Source: Alcaligenes sp. SORT26 (lineage in GTDB: Bacteria > Pseudomonadota > Gammaproteobacteria > Burkholderiales > Burkholderiaceae_B). Taken from it: a DNA stretch of 64,000 nucleotides. The stretch covers positions 1,054,001 to 1,118,000 of the forward strand of contig NZ_CP070975.1 of assembly GCF_017377875.1 (NCBI RefSeq), read 5' to 3'. Below the pieces are notes generated by a model. The model was given only the letters and a program-made list of their open reading frames with translations. It ran no database searches and was not told the DNA's origin. Every line of letters begins with the position of its first letter. Positions within the stretch are counted from its first letter, which is position 1. The position numbers and the translations under genes were made by a program. Of the stretch, positions 1-9,400 are shown in pieces.

Positions 1-91
1 GCACTTGCGTACAAAAGGGACCGGACAAAAAGGTAGTGAGGTCGATGACCTTATAGCCTGCCAGGGGCTGCGCGGTAGCGGTATGACTCAT
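1..91 (-). CDS. CaiB/BaiF family CoA-transferase (class III), N-terminal part only
   Basis: Only the first 30 codons lie in the window; the gene continues past base 1. The translation begins MSHTATAQPLAGYKVIDL and goes on to LSGPFC. This is the typical N-terminus of class III CoA-transferases (a G-x-x-V-x-D-L-T segment followed by a GP-F-x-T-x-L stretch). Such enzymes move CoA between carboxylic acids, usually activating a substrate for CoA-dependent degradation. The ATG overlaps the TGA stop of the upstream IclR gene as ATGA, so the two are probably translationally coupled. The call rests on a short stretch, and the substrate cannot be told. Confidence 0.75.
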   Translation of the reverse strand, partial: MSHTATAQPLAGYKVIDLTTFLSGPFCTQV

Positions 92-894
92 AATTTGGTT
101 TTTCTATGTCGGTATCCGAACATCTCGGACAGTTTTTCGGCATGATGAATAACGGCAGCGGTAATGGCGCTCAAACCTGCACTGGGCACACGGGTGGTGG
201 GCATGGTCAAACAAATACAGCCCACAATGCCGTGGTTATCAAAGACAGGTGCGGCAACCCCGCGTGCATCGGGCAACTTCTCGCTCATGCTGTGGGCATA
301 ACCGTTCTGGCGCACTTCGCTCAGTTCTGCCAGGAGCGACTCCAAAGCAGGCAAAGGTGCATCTTGCGCCGGAGAGGTTTCAGCCTTGGCATACACACGC
401 TCTATCGTGTCCTGATCCAGATACGCCAAAATAGCTTTGCCGGACGCGCCCCATACCAGGGACATGGGCTTGTGCAAATCAATCTGATATTGCAGCTTGT
501 GCTCGCCCCGTGCGATGGCGGCAAAACTCATGGCCGACTCGCTGACGGCATACGTGCCAAACAGAACGGTCTCGTTGAACTCGGAAGCAATCTCGTCCAG
601 AGAGTTTTGTGCCAATGCAGGCTTGGATTCAGCGCTCATGACTTGCGCCGCTACTCGATAAAATTCAGGCCCAATGCTGTACAAACCACTGCCACCACTG
701 ACCACCGCAACAAAATCATCTTTGCGCAGCAGATTCAGCAAGCGGTGAGCCGTTGAAGGGGCCAGGCCCATTTGCTCGGACACTTGCTTGACGGTTACCG
801 GGCCGTTGGACTCGGCCAAGACAGCCAATAGCTGAAGCGCGCGGCTTACGGTTCCGGTTGAACTAGTAGAGGTGGACGTGTTTTGTGTGGTCAT
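88..894 (-). CDS. IclR family transcriptional regulator
   Basis: 268 residues, the usual IclR length. Residues about 15-75 form the winged helix-turn-helix, with a VSRALQLLAVLAE start and a recognition region around LAPSTAHRLLNLL. Residues about 90-260 form the GAF-like effector domain, with the typical SGKAILA segment near 150 and a C-terminal GVAAPVFD strand. IclR proteins bind palindromic operators and respond to small organic acids or aromatics. The gene is embedded between the thiolase (ATGA overlap at 891-894) and the CoA-transferase (ATGA overlap at 88-91). It is therefore probably made with the enzymes it controls. Twin palindromes in front of the operon at 3337-3373 are the natural operator candidate. 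The effector is unknown. Confidence 0.93.
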   Translation of the reverse strand: MTTQNTSTSTSSTGTVSRALQLLAVLAESNGPVTVKQVSEQMGLAPSTAHRLLNLLRKDDFVAVVSGGSGLYSIGPEFYRVAAQVMSAESKPALAQNSLDEIASEFNETVLFGTYAVSESAMSFAAIARGEHKLQYQIDLHKPMSLVWGASGKAILAYLDQDTIERVYAKAETSPAQDAPLPALESLLAELSEVRQNGYAHSMSEKLPDARGVAAPVFDNHGIVGCICLTMPTTRVPSAGLSAITAAVIHHAEKLSEMFGYRHRKTKL

Positions 895-2036
895 ATCTGG
901 GCTTCAAAAATATGGATTGCACAAGCACCATGATCAAGGCCCGCAATACCGCCACCCGTGACGTGAGTCATGGCGTAGCGAGCATCAGGAACCTGACGTT
1001 CTCCGGCCTGGTGTGTCAGTTGCCAGTACATTTCCACGGCTTGGGCCACACCGCTTGCTCCCACTGGGTGACCCTTGGCCAGCAAACCTCCACTGGGGTT
1101 CACCACCACGTCACCGCCGTAGGTACTGCGGCCATCCAGCAGAAACTGAGCGGACTGCCCGACCTCACACAAACCTAGTGCTTCGTAATAAATAAGTTCG
1201 GCGATTGTAAACGCGTCATGCAGCTCAACTGCATCCAGATCCTGGGCGGTGATCCCCGCCATCTTGTAGGCGTCGCGGGCGGATTCCGCTGAAATCTCGG
1301 GACGGGTCATATCGCGAAAGCCGCTGGTCGCCTGACCGGAATGCAGCACGGACGCAGCGACACGCATGGCAGGTTTCTGCAAGCGTTTCAAGGCACGCTC
1401 GGACACCATGATCAAGGCTGCCGCGCCATCACCCGTAGGGCAACATTGCAGCAAGGTCAGCGGATCACAAATAGGACGGGATGCCAGCACCTGCTCCACC
1501 GTCAGCGGATCGCGATACTGTGCATAGGGATTATGTTTGCTGTGTGTGCGAGCCTTGATGGAGACCTGTGCCAGAACTTCTGGCCCCAGATTGCGTTCAT
1601 GCAGGTAACGACGAGCACGCATGCCATATACCGCAGGCATCACCAAACCTTGCTGGACTTCGGGATCTTCCTGCACCAAAGGCAAGGTGCCTCCGCCAAA
1701 CTGCGTGAGCTTGTCCACACCGATCACCAGTACGACGTCGTGTCGGCCAGCCTGGATATCTTTCCACGCCAAGTGAATGGCCGTGGCCCCACCCGAGCAG
1801 GCGTTATCGCAATTGACGACGGGCACCGTGCCAATACCGATTTCCTTGACCAAGCGCTGTCCCGTCAACATGCCGCCAAAGGCGTGGCCGCAAACAACAG
1901 CATCAATATCCTGAGCCTGTACACCAGCACTGGCCATCGCGTTCAGGATGGCAGGCAAGGCCAAACCGGTATAGCTGGATTCTTTATGACGAGCCATGGG
2001 AATCATGGCCGCGCCGACTACATACGCTTCACTCAC
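891..2036 (-). CDS. Thiolase family protein (SCP-x/lipid-transfer-type thiolase)
   Basis: 381 residues starting at GTG. The sequence fits the non-decarboxylating SCP-x-like thiolase subfamily. It has a nucleophile region DNACSGGATA near residue 78, a central CCPTGDGAAALIM stretch near 210, an ELHDAFT motif near 270 (where classical thiolases have NEAF) and GGLLAKGHPVGASG near 318. These proteins cleave or form beta-ketoacyl-CoA and usually work with a DUF35 partner, which lies immediately upstream here (stop 1 base before this start). The ATGA overlap with the IclR gene downstream indicates one transcript. Substrates known for the subfamily include sterol side chains and other bulky acyl-CoAs. 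The substrate here is not identifiable. Confidence 0.9.
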   Translation of the reverse strand: MSEAYVVGAAMIPMARHKESSYTGLALPAILNAMASAGVQAQDIDAVVCGHAFGGMLTGQRLVKEIGIGTVPVVNCDNACSGGATAIHLAWKDIQAGRHDVVLVIGVDKLTQFGGGTLPLVQEDPEVQQGLVMPAVYGMRARRYLHERNLGPEVLAQVSIKARTHSKHNPYAQYRDPLTVEQVLASRPICDPLTLLQCCPTGDGAAALIMVSERALKRLQKPAMRVAASVLHSGQATSGFRDMTRPEISAESARDAYKMAGITAQDLDAVELHDAFTIAELIYYEALGLCEVGQSAQFLLDGRSTYGGDVVVNPSGGLLAKGHPVGASGVAQAVEMYWQLTHQAGERQVPDARYAMTHVTGGGIAGLDHGACAIHIFEAQI

Positions 2037-2037
2037 C

Positions 2038-2475
2038 TTACTTCTCCGCCGACATAGGAGTTACAAACCAGTCATTGCCATCCGTGGCGGTGCTGACAGG
2101 CATATCGCAATACAAGGCACTCACGTCTTCACAACGTACGTGTGCCAAAACACGCACCCCGTTAGGAAAATCCACATATCCCAAGGTGTAAGGCGTGGGG
2201 CGCGACGCAGAAACGTAAATGGTGGAAAAACTGTAGAGCTTTCCAAACGGGCCAAAAAACATGTCCTGCATGTCACGGGCACCTGTTTCCATGCAGACTG
2301 CACGGACAGGAAAAGCCTGACTGCCGCTGGAACGGCTCTGGCTGCCACGCAACAAGACGGCGCCATCTTCAACAACAAACTGGCTCGCCTGGTCTGAGGC
2401 AATATCGCGTATCGGCTGTGCATGTACACCGAACGCCATGGCCGTCGGCAGCTCAGTAGATTCAGTAACTGGCAT
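2038..2475 (-). CDS. DUF35 OB-fold protein, thiolase partner lacking the zinc-ribbon cysteines
   Basis: 145 residues. The layout matches DUF35 proteins: an N-terminal helix, a rubredoxin-like zinc-ribbon region around residues 40-65, then an OB-fold (FGPFGKLYSFSTIYVS, then TPYTLGYVDFPNGVRVLAHVR). In typical members the ribbon has two C-x2-C pairs. Here the first pair position reads GSQSRSSGSQ and the second keeps only one cysteine (RAVCMETG), so zinc binding is probably lost. DUF35 proteins form complexes with SCP-x-like thiolases, and the thiolase gene follows 1 base later. The start 18 bases after the hydrolase stop fits an operon. The exact role is unknown. Confidence 0.83.
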   Translation of the reverse strand: MPVTESTELPTAMAFGVHAQPIRDIASDQASQFVVEDGAVLLRGSQSRSSGSQAFPVRAVCMETGARDMQDMFFGPFGKLYSFSTIYVSASRPTPYTLGYVDFPNGVRVLAHVRCEDVSALYCDMPVSTATDGNDWFVTPMSAEK

Positions 2476-2493
2476 GAATTAATCCTTGCAGCA

Positions 2494-3324
2494 TTAATTA
2501 ACTTGATTCCAAAAATTCTCAATTTGCAGTGCGAAGGCCTCGGGCACTTCAACCGGCGCCGTATGGCCGGACTGCTCAAATACCGTATGTGTGCTGTCTG
2601 GAAGCAAGCTGTGCATATGCTCCATATCAGCAGGCTTTTTGGCTCTGTCCAAAGCGCCGCTGATCAACAAATGAGGGGTGGTGTTGCCTGCCAAAAAAGG
2701 CTGATAGTCAGGACGGGCAAACACACCATTGACTGAGTCGGCAATACTGGGGGGCAAGTGTGCGAAGTAGTCGCGCCACTGCTCCTGCTGAGCCTGAGCG
2801 GCAAGGTCTGTGCTGGTCAGAAAGGCGTCCCCAAACATGGTTTGCAGCAAGGCCGACACATAGGGCGCACCGCCATCACGACGCAGTTGCGCTTCCAGTT
2901 GATCGAAACGCTCTTTCTGCTGTTCAGCCATTGAGGTGCAGCAAGACAGGACGGCAGAACGAACCTGCTGAGGAGCACACTGCATCAGCTCCTGAGCCAC
3001 ATAACCTCCCATCGAGCTGCCCACTACATGCAGAGAAGAAAGCTGCAGCACCTGAGCGAGGAACGCGTAGTCCTGTGCCAACTGATGCATGGTGGCGGGT
3101 TTCTGGCCTGCGGTGCTCAAACCCTGATTACGATGATCCGGGCAAATAATGTGCCATTCGTTTTGCAGCGCCTGGATCACGGGCAGGAACATGCCGCCAT
3201 TGAAAAACAGGGAGTGCAGCATGAGCACGGATGGACGAGATGCGCTGGGCTGCCCAATTTCTACGTAATGTAGTTCGGCCCCATCGGGAAGCATCAGGTG
3301 CTGTGTGCTGACTCGTTTCATCAT
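2494..3324 (-). CDS. Alpha/beta-fold hydrolase (enol-lactonase/ester hydrolase type)
   Basis: 276 residues. The alpha/beta-hydrolase landmarks are all present: LHSLFFNGG (oxyanion loop, near residue 36), PDHRNQGLS (near 62), the nucleophile elbow GSSMGG near residue 102, the acid in SGALDRAKKP near 223 and the catalytic His in SGHTAPVE near 251. The arrangement is like 3-oxoadipate enol-lactonases and related ring-cleavage hydrolases. It is the first gene of the five-gene minus-strand operon, which ends with a CoA-transferase. This suggests hydrolysis of a lactone or ester feeding a CoA pathway, but the substrate is inferred only. The second codon is also ATG, so either Met could be the start. 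Confidence 0.88.
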   Translation of the reverse strand: MMKRVSTQHLMLPDGAELHYVEIGQPSASRPSVLMLHSLFFNGGMFLPVIQALQNEWHIICPDHRNQGLSTAGQKPATMHQLAQDYAFLAQVLQLSSLHVVGSSMGGYVAQELMQCAPQQVRSAVLSCCTSMAEQQKERFDQLEAQLRRDGGAPYVSALLQTMFGDAFLTSTDLAAQAQQEQWRDYFAHLPPSIADSVNGVFARPDYQPFLAGNTTPHLLISGALDRAKKPADMEHMHSLLPDSTHTVFEQSGHTAPVEVPEAFALQIENFWNQVN

Positions 3325-3336
3325 TTTCCTGTAGAT

Positions 3337-3373
3337 ATTCCGTTAATCGGAATGTCATTCTAATGTATGGAAT
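3337..3373. promoter_or_regulatory. Two adjacent 17-bp palindromes, candidate IclR operator
   Basis: A perfect dyad ATTCCG-N5-CGGAAT occupies 3337-3353. A degenerate copy ATTCTA-N5-TGGAAT occupies 3357-3373, exactly 20 bp further on. They lie 13-49 bases upstream of the first gene of the operon that contains an IclR regulator. Spacing of about two helical turns fits two dimers on one DNA face. Binding by this IclR protein is an inference. Confidence 0.5.
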
Positions 3374-3429
3374 AATGATAAAAGCGGGGCTAGGTTCATG
3401 CCTATAAGTACAAACCCTAGGACACAAAA

Positions 3430-3460
3430 AAAGCCTGAATCCAGAAAGGATTCAGGCTTT
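3430..3460 (-). terminator. Rho-independent terminator of the nitroreductase gene
   Basis: A perfect 13-bp stem (3430-3442 with 3448-3460) encloses a 5-base loop and is followed on the minus strand by a run of T. It lies 85 bases past the nitroreductase stop and separates it from the IclR operon. Confidence 0.85.
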
Positions 3461-3544
3461 TTAAAACATTCCACAGCAATCACCCTCCAGGGTGATGCCA
3501 GGTAACCAGCCCTATCTCAGAGCCGGTTCATCACTAGCCAGACT

Positions 3545-4114
3545 TCAGGCAGCTTGCCACTCAGTCAGAAACTGTTGAGGCTCAGGGCGCTGCGCAGGGC
3601 CTAATTTATGAATCGGTGTACCCACCGACACAAAGCCCAGGAACTGGTAATCCAGGGAATCAAAACCCAAGGCTTCAGGGACTTCTTCGCCGTAGGTGCC
3701 CAGGCCGGTGCTCCAGAACGCGCCAAAACCCAGTTGATGCGCTGCATGCAGCATATTGCTGACGGCCGCACCCGTTGCCAGAACACGTTCCAGTTCTGGA
3801 ATTTTTTCTTCGCCATGATCGATGTGGCTGGCCACAGCAATCAGCATGGGCACTTTGGACAACCAGGCGCGAACGCTGGCGGCTTTCTGCTCGGTCAAAG
3901 GATTACCAGCACGTTCGTTAGCGGCAATGGCCAGCTCGCCCAATGCCTGCACGTTCTCACCGCGAATCAGGCAAAAGCGCCATGGCTGCAAACGGCCATG
4001 ATCAGGAGCGCACATGGCGGCGCGCAAAATCAGATCCAGCTCTTGCTCGCTCGGGCCGGGGCCTTGCACCAGCTTGATGGAGCGACGGGACAATAAAGAA
4101 TCAATGGTACTCAT
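3545..4114 (-). CDS. Nitroreductase family protein, YdjA-like
   Basis: 189 residues, close to E. coli YdjA (183). The hallmarks are RRS near residue 10 (FMN phosphate contact), the APDHGRLQPWRF segment near residues 36-47, and GAAVSNMLHAAHQLGFGAFWSTG near 115-137. The family comprises small homodimeric FMN enzymes that reduce nitro compounds or quinones with NAD(P)H. The physiological substrate of YdjA-type members is not settled. The gene lies downstream of pdxJ on the same strand, 51 bases away across a short stem-loop, so read-through transcription is possible. A strong terminator follows. Confidence 0.9.
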   Translation of the reverse strand: MSTIDSLLSRRSIKLVQGPGPSEQELDLILRAAMCAPDHGRLQPWRFCLIRGENVQALGELAIAANERAGNPLTEQKAASVRAWLSKVPMLIAVASHIDHGEEKIPELERVLATGAAVSNMLHAAHQLGFGAFWSTGLGTYGEEVPEALGFDSLDYQFLGFVSVGTPIHKLGPAQRPEPQQFLTEWQAA

Positions 4115-4140
4115 CGTATTTCCAGAATCGGTTAAGAGTG

Positions 4141-4160
4141 CCCTGCCCTGAAAGGCAGGG
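4141..4160 (-). other. Stem-loop between pdxJ and the nitroreductase gene
   Basis: CCCTGCC and GGCAGGG pair over a 6-base loop, 5 bases after the pdxJ stop. There is no T-run, so this may be an RNA processing or stabilising hairpin rather than a terminator. Confidence 0.4.
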
Positions 4161-4165
4161 CTCAG

Positions 4166-4903
4166 TCAGGCTTGAGCAGGAGCGCCCGCTTGCACCAGCA
4201 GGGCTTTCATATCGCGCACGGCTTTTTCCCAACCGTCAAAAACGGCCTGGGCAACAATAGCGTGGCCAATATTCAGCTCCGCCAAACCCGGCAAGGCGGC
4301 AATTGCCTGTACGTTGCCGTAATGCAGGCCATGACCGGCATTCACACGCAAACCTTGCGACACACCCTGGGCGATACCCGCACGGATGCGTTCCAGTTCG
4401 CTAGCGGCTTGCTCGGGCGTTTGAGCGTCCGCATAGGTGCCGGTATGCAGTTCAATCACGGTTGCGCCAACTTGGCTGGCCGCCTGAATTTGAGCGGGGT
4501 CGGCATCAATGAAAAGCGACACACGAATGCCTGCGTCCTGCAGTTGCTGCACTGCCGCCTTGACCTGATCCAGACGACCGACCACATCCAACCCACCTTC
4601 GGTGGTCAGTTCGGCACGGTGTTCGGGAACCAGGCAGACATCGTCCGGTTTGATCCGGCAAGCGATGTTCAGCATTTCGGTGGTGATGGCGCATTCCAGA
4701 TTCATCCGGGTACGCAGCACGGGGCGCATGGCCTCGACGTCGGCATCCTGAATATGACGCCGGTCTTCACGCAGATGTAAGGTGATCAGGTCCGCTCCGG
4801 CTTCTTCTGCTCGCAAAGCGGCCTGAATTGGATCAGGGTATGTGGTCAGACGCTGCTGGCGCAGCGTCGCCACATGATCGATATTGACGCCCAGTTCTAA
4901 CAT
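4166..4903 (-). CDS. pdxJ: Pyridoxine 5'-phosphate synthase
   Basis: 245 residues, the normal PdxJ size. It condenses 1-deoxy-xylulose 5-phosphate with 3-amino-2-oxopropyl phosphate to give pyridoxine 5'-phosphate in the DXP-dependent vitamin B6 pathway. Visible signatures are [15 protein letters not shown] at residues 3-17, [14 protein letters not shown] near 37-50, the [17 protein letters not shown] stretch near 95, and [15 protein letters not shown] near 192. The ATG is preceded by a purine-rich stretch. In many proteobacteria pdxJ follows recO or era and is paired with acpS; neither neighbour is present here. Confidence 0.96.
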   Translation of the reverse strand: MLELGVNIDHVATLRQQRLTTYPDPIQAALRAEEAGADLITLHLREDRRHIQDADVEAMRPVLRTRMNLECAITTEMLNIACRIKPDDVCLVPEHRAELTTEGGLDVVGRLDQVKAAVQQLQDAGIRVSLFIDADPAQIQAASQVGATVIELHTGTYADAQTPEQAASELERIRAGIAQGVSQGLRVNAGHGLHYGNVQAIAALPGLAELNIGHAIVAQAVFDGWEKAVRDMKALLVQAGAPAQA

Positions 4904-4958
4904 TCCCCAAGGACCTCCGTAGTTTCAGGGATGAATGACTAGACGTATTATCGCCTGT

Positions 4959-6422
4959 TTATTCCGGCGCTGTCCCGGGAGCCGGAGTCTTTGTTTCAGG
5001 CTTGACGGTTTCGGCTGTCCAGCCGCCACCCAAAGCCTTGTACAACTCGACGCGGTTCATCAGGGAAGCCAGGCCAGTCTGGATATAGGCTTGACGGGTG
5101 CTGTACAGGCTGACTTCAGCCGTTTGCACCTGCAGGAAACTGTCTATACCCACTTCGTAACGCAGCTTGGCCAAACGCAAACCTTCGCTGGCTGCCTGAT
5201 CGACTTCCTGCAAAGCGTCGATCTGCTGGCCATAGGTCGCTTCGCCCGCCAGAGCATCAGCCACTTCACGGAAGGCCACCTGAATGGTCTTTTCGTACTC
5301 GCTGATCGCAATATCACGACGAGCCTCGGCCAGATCCAGATTGGCCCAGGTGCTGCCGGACAGCAGCGGCATGGTGATTTGCGGCTGGAACTGCCAGTAA
5401 CGGTTACCCGAACTGAACAGGCCACCCAGCTCAGGGCTCATGAAGCCCAGCAAGCCAGTCAGGCTCAAACGTGGGAAGAAAGCCGCCCGCGCCGAACCGA
5501 TGCTGTAGTTGGAACCGCGCAAAACGTGTTCCGCAGCCAGAATGTCAGGACGACGCTCCAGCAGTTCTGCCGACAAGCCCACAGGCAAGCTAGGCATCAA
5601 CTGAGCACGGGTAAAAGGCAGACCAGCGGGCAAGTCAGTCGGTATGTCACTACCCAACAAGACCTGCAAGGCATTCAAGGCGCGCTGACGATCACGCTCC
5701 ACAGCCTGCATATCGGAGCGCACCGTGTTGTATTGCACCTTGGCCTGATTCAGGTCCAGCGCAGATACCGTACCGGCATCAAACGAGGACTGCACCAGAC
5801 GCAGCGTCTCTTGACGGCTGCGCAAGGTATTGCTCATCAAGGCATGCAGCTCTTCAGCGCTACGTACTTTGAAATACGCTTCGGCTGTGCCCGCCACCAG
5901 GGCGATATGCGCGGTGCGCTGGGCCTGTTCAGTCGCAAAGTATTGTTCGCGAGCGGCACGGGCCAGGTCACGGACTCGACCAAAGAAGTCCAGTTCAAAG
6001 GCGGTGATACCGACACCGGCCTGGTAAGAGCGGGAGACAGGCGCCGAGCTTGGGCCACCAGGACGCAGGTCAGCCGGTGTGTGGGTAGCCTGCTGGGCCG
6101 CCTGCACACCAATGCTGGGCAACTGGTCACTGCGTGCCACACCGTACTGCGCACGAGCTTCCTCGATACGCTGGGTGGCAATACGCAAGTCACGGTTGTT
6201 TTCCAAAGCCTGCCCGATCAGGGCATGCAAGCGCGGATCGGTAAAGAATTCGCGCCAGCCCAGATCAGCTGCCTGGGCGGCATCCGCCTGGCCCTGCTGG
6301 GCCAGAGGGAATTGCGCAGGCACCGGAGCGTCGGGACGCTCGTACTTCGGTGCCAGTGAGCAAGCCGACAAGGCAAACGCCACAGCCAGCACTACAGGAC
6401 TACGTAAAAACAGGCTAGACAT
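4959..6422 (-). CDS. RND efflux outer-membrane lipoprotein (NodT/OprM family)
   Basis: 487 residues. A lipoprotein signal peptide ends in the lipobox LSAC, with Cys21. Two outer-membrane-efflux repeats follow (about 70-260 and 280-465), including the paired FELDFFGRVR and QITMPLLSG segments and SIGSARAAFFPRLSL typical of OprM-like channels. It forms the trimeric outer-membrane duct of the tripartite pump encoded just upstream. Its ATG overlaps the stop of the pump gene by one base (TAATG), so translation is coupled. The C-terminus is Pro/Thr-rich. Pump substrates cannot be read from the sequence; drugs, solvents or dyes are typical. Confidence 0.94.
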   Translation of the reverse strand: MSSLFLRSPVVLAVAFALSACSLAPKYERPDAPVPAQFPLAQQGQADAAQAADLGWREFFTDPRLHALIGQALENNRDLRIATQRIEEARAQYGVARSDQLPSIGVQAAQQATHTPADLRPGGPSSAPVSRSYQAGVGITAFELDFFGRVRDLARAAREQYFATEQAQRTAHIALVAGTAEAYFKVRSAEELHALMSNTLRSRQETLRLVQSSFDAGTVSALDLNQAKVQYNTVRSDMQAVERDRQRALNALQVLLGSDIPTDLPAGLPFTRAQLMPSLPVGLSAELLERRPDILAAEHVLRGSNYSIGSARAAFFPRLSLTGLLGFMSPELGGLFSSGNRYWQFQPQITMPLLSGSTWANLDLAEARRDIAISEYEKTIQVAFREVADALAGEATYGQQIDALQEVDQAASEGLRLAKLRYEVGIDSFLQVQTAEVSLYSTRQAYIQTGLASLMNRVELYKALGGGWTAETVKPETKTPAPGTAPE

Positions 6423-9400
6423 TAGTGCTGTCCTCCTTGCGAACCGGCGGCTGGTGTACCTTGCTTGGCCAGTTCTTCCTCGTGCATTTTGGCGGCTTCG
6501 CCAAACAGACGAGGTTTGGTTTTAAAGAGCTTGAGAATCACGACAAAGAAGGTCGGCACCATCAAGACCGCCAAAGGCGTTGCGGCCAACATACCGCCCA
6601 GCACGCCCAGACCCACCGCGTTCTGGCTGGCAGCACCCGCACCGGTAGAGGTAGCCAGAGGCACCACACCCAGCACAAAGGCAAAGGAGGTCATCAAAAT
6701 AGGACGGAAACGCAGACGGGCAGCTTCCAGAGTGGCGTCGATCAAGGTTGCGCCACGAGCGTAGGCATCCTTGGCAAACTCCACAATCAGAATCGCGTTC
6801 TTGGCCGACAGACCGATCACCGTCACGATACCCACCTGGAAGTACACGTCATTAGGCATACCCAGACCGGACACCAGCAAGACCGAACCCAGCATGCCCA
6901 GTGGCACGGCCAGCATCACGGACAGCGGGATAGCCCAGCTTTCGTACAAGGCAGCCAGCAACATGAACACCACCAGAATGGCCAGACCCATCAAGATACC
7001 CGACTGACCCGCAGCCTGACGTTCCTGGTAGGACAGACCTGTCCAGTCCACGCCGAAACCGCTAGGCAATTGCTTCATCAGGTTTTCCATCTCGATCATG
7101 GCTTCACCCGAGGTGTAGCCAGGAGCGGGACCACCACTGATACGTACGGACTCGTAGCTGTTGTAGCGCACGATCTGCACCGGACCTTGTTCCGTAGTCT
7201 GGGTCACAAAGGCAGACAGCGGAACCATCTTGCCCTCGCTATTGCGAGCGTTCAGCTTGAGCACGTCGTCGATGGTCATGCGGTATGGCGCATCCGCTTG
7301 TACCCAGACACTTTGCACGCGTCCCTGGTTGGTAAATTTACCCACGAAAGACGAACCCAGAGCGCCACCAATCAAGGCAGAGGCTTCGCTAAAGTTCACG
7401 CCCAGAGCGGCGGCTTTTTCACGGTCAATTTCCAGACGAATCTGTTTGCCCGGTCCCAAGCCGGTAATACGCACGCTCTGTGGATCAAACACAGGGCTTG
7501 CCTTGGCCAGACCCAACAACTGGTCAGCCGCTGCCATCAATTCATCGTGACCCATGCCACCACGGTCTTCCAGACGCATATCAATACCCGAGGAGTTACC
7601 CAGAGCAGAAATAGCGGGTGGCACAATCGCGATCACCATGGAGTCGGGCAAACCGAACAGCAACTGGCCCATGGCCTTGCCGGAAATGGCTTGAGCCGAG
7701 TTTTCCTTGCCTTTACGTTCGTTGAAGTCCTTCAAAGGCACAAACGCAATCGCCGAGTTCAAACCACTACCGTTAAAGCTGAAGCCCTGAACGGCAATGA
7801 TGTTTTCAACCTGGGGTTGCTCTTTAAAGTAGTCCTCGACCTTGGAGATGGTTTCAATCGTACGGTTAGCTGTCGAACCGGCAGGCAGCTCGATGTTGGC
7901 AATCACGTAGCCCTGATCTTCTTCAGGCAAGAACGCGGTTGGCATGCGCATGTACAAGAAGCCCAGCACCAGCACCATGATCAGGTAGATGAACATCATC
8001 CGACCGCCACGACGCAGCGTCTTGCCAATAAAGCTTTCGTAGCCCTTGGTCGTACGCGTAAAGACGCGGTTGAACCAGCCAAAGAAACCACGCTTGGTTT
8101 CGTGATGGCCTTTGGGAATCGGCTTGAGCAAAGTCGCGCACAGTGCAGGGGTAAAGGTCAGTGCCAAAAAGCCGGAGAAGGCAATCGATACAGCCATCGC
8201 CACCGAGAACTGGCGATAAATCACGCCCACTGAACCGGCCATAAAGGCCAGTGGCAGGAACACGGCCGACAGCACCAGGGTAATACCGACAATCGCGCCA
8301 CTAATCTGCGGCATGGCTTTTTTGGTGGCTTCTTTAGGTGAAATACCCTCTTCCACCATGATCCGTTCGACGTTCTCCACCACCACGATCGCGTCGTCCA
8401 CCAAAATACCAATGGCCAGCACCATCGCAAACATGGTGAGCACGTTCACCGACATGCCCAGCACCTGCATCACCGCGAAAGCACCCAAAATAGCCACAGG
8501 CACAACCAGAGCGGGAATCAGGGTATAGCGTACATTCTGCAAGAACACGTACATCACGATGAACACCAGCACCATCGCTTCCAGCAAGGTGTAAACCACC
8601 TGGGTGATGGATTTGTCCACGTAGGGAGACGTGTCGTAAGGAATGTCGTAGCGGATGTTTTCCGGGAAGAACTCGGCCAACTTCTCCATTTCGACTTTAA
8701 TGGCAGCAGCGGTATCCAGCGCGTTCGCTTCAGGCAGCAAGGAAATAGCAAATGCGGCCGTTGGCTTGCTGTTCAGACGGGCACCAAACTGGTAGTTGTC
8801 CGCCCCCACTTCAACACGTGCCACATCCTTGATGCGCACCGTCGAACCATCTGCCTGCGAGCGCAGGATGATGTTCTCAAACTCTTTAACAGTTTGCAGT
8901 TGACCATTCACCGTGATCGGCGCCGCAACACGTTGGCTGTCCTGGTTAGGTGGACCACCCAGAATACCCGCCGACACCAGCATGTTCTGCTGGCGAATCG
9001 CGTTGGTCACATCCGATGGGCTCATCTGGTAACCCACCAGCTTGGCGGGGTCCAGCCAGACGCGCATGGCGCGACCCGAGGCAAACAACTGGAAGCGAGC
9101 CACACCAGGAACACGAGAAATCGTGTTCTTGATATTGCGCTCGATATAGTCGGCCAGGGCCGTCTGGTCCAGACTGCCGTCCGTGGACGACAAGGTCACC
9201 ACTTGCAGAAAGCCGGTACTGGATTGCTCCACGTGCAGGCCCTGCTCCATCACTGCCGTCGGCAAGGACGCAGTAATGTTGCTGACCCGGTTCTGGACGT
9301 CCACCTGAGCCATGTCAGGATTGGTGCCAGGACGGAAGGTTGCCGTAATTTCGGTCGAGCCGTACGAGTCACTGACGGACTCGTAATACAGCAGGCCCTT

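Noticed and set aside
106-756. Long plus-strand open frame opposite the IclR gene (and many similar ones opposite other genes).
   Set aside because: It lies inside a well-conserved gene on the other strand, has no family features or ribosome site, and its composition mirrors the real gene.
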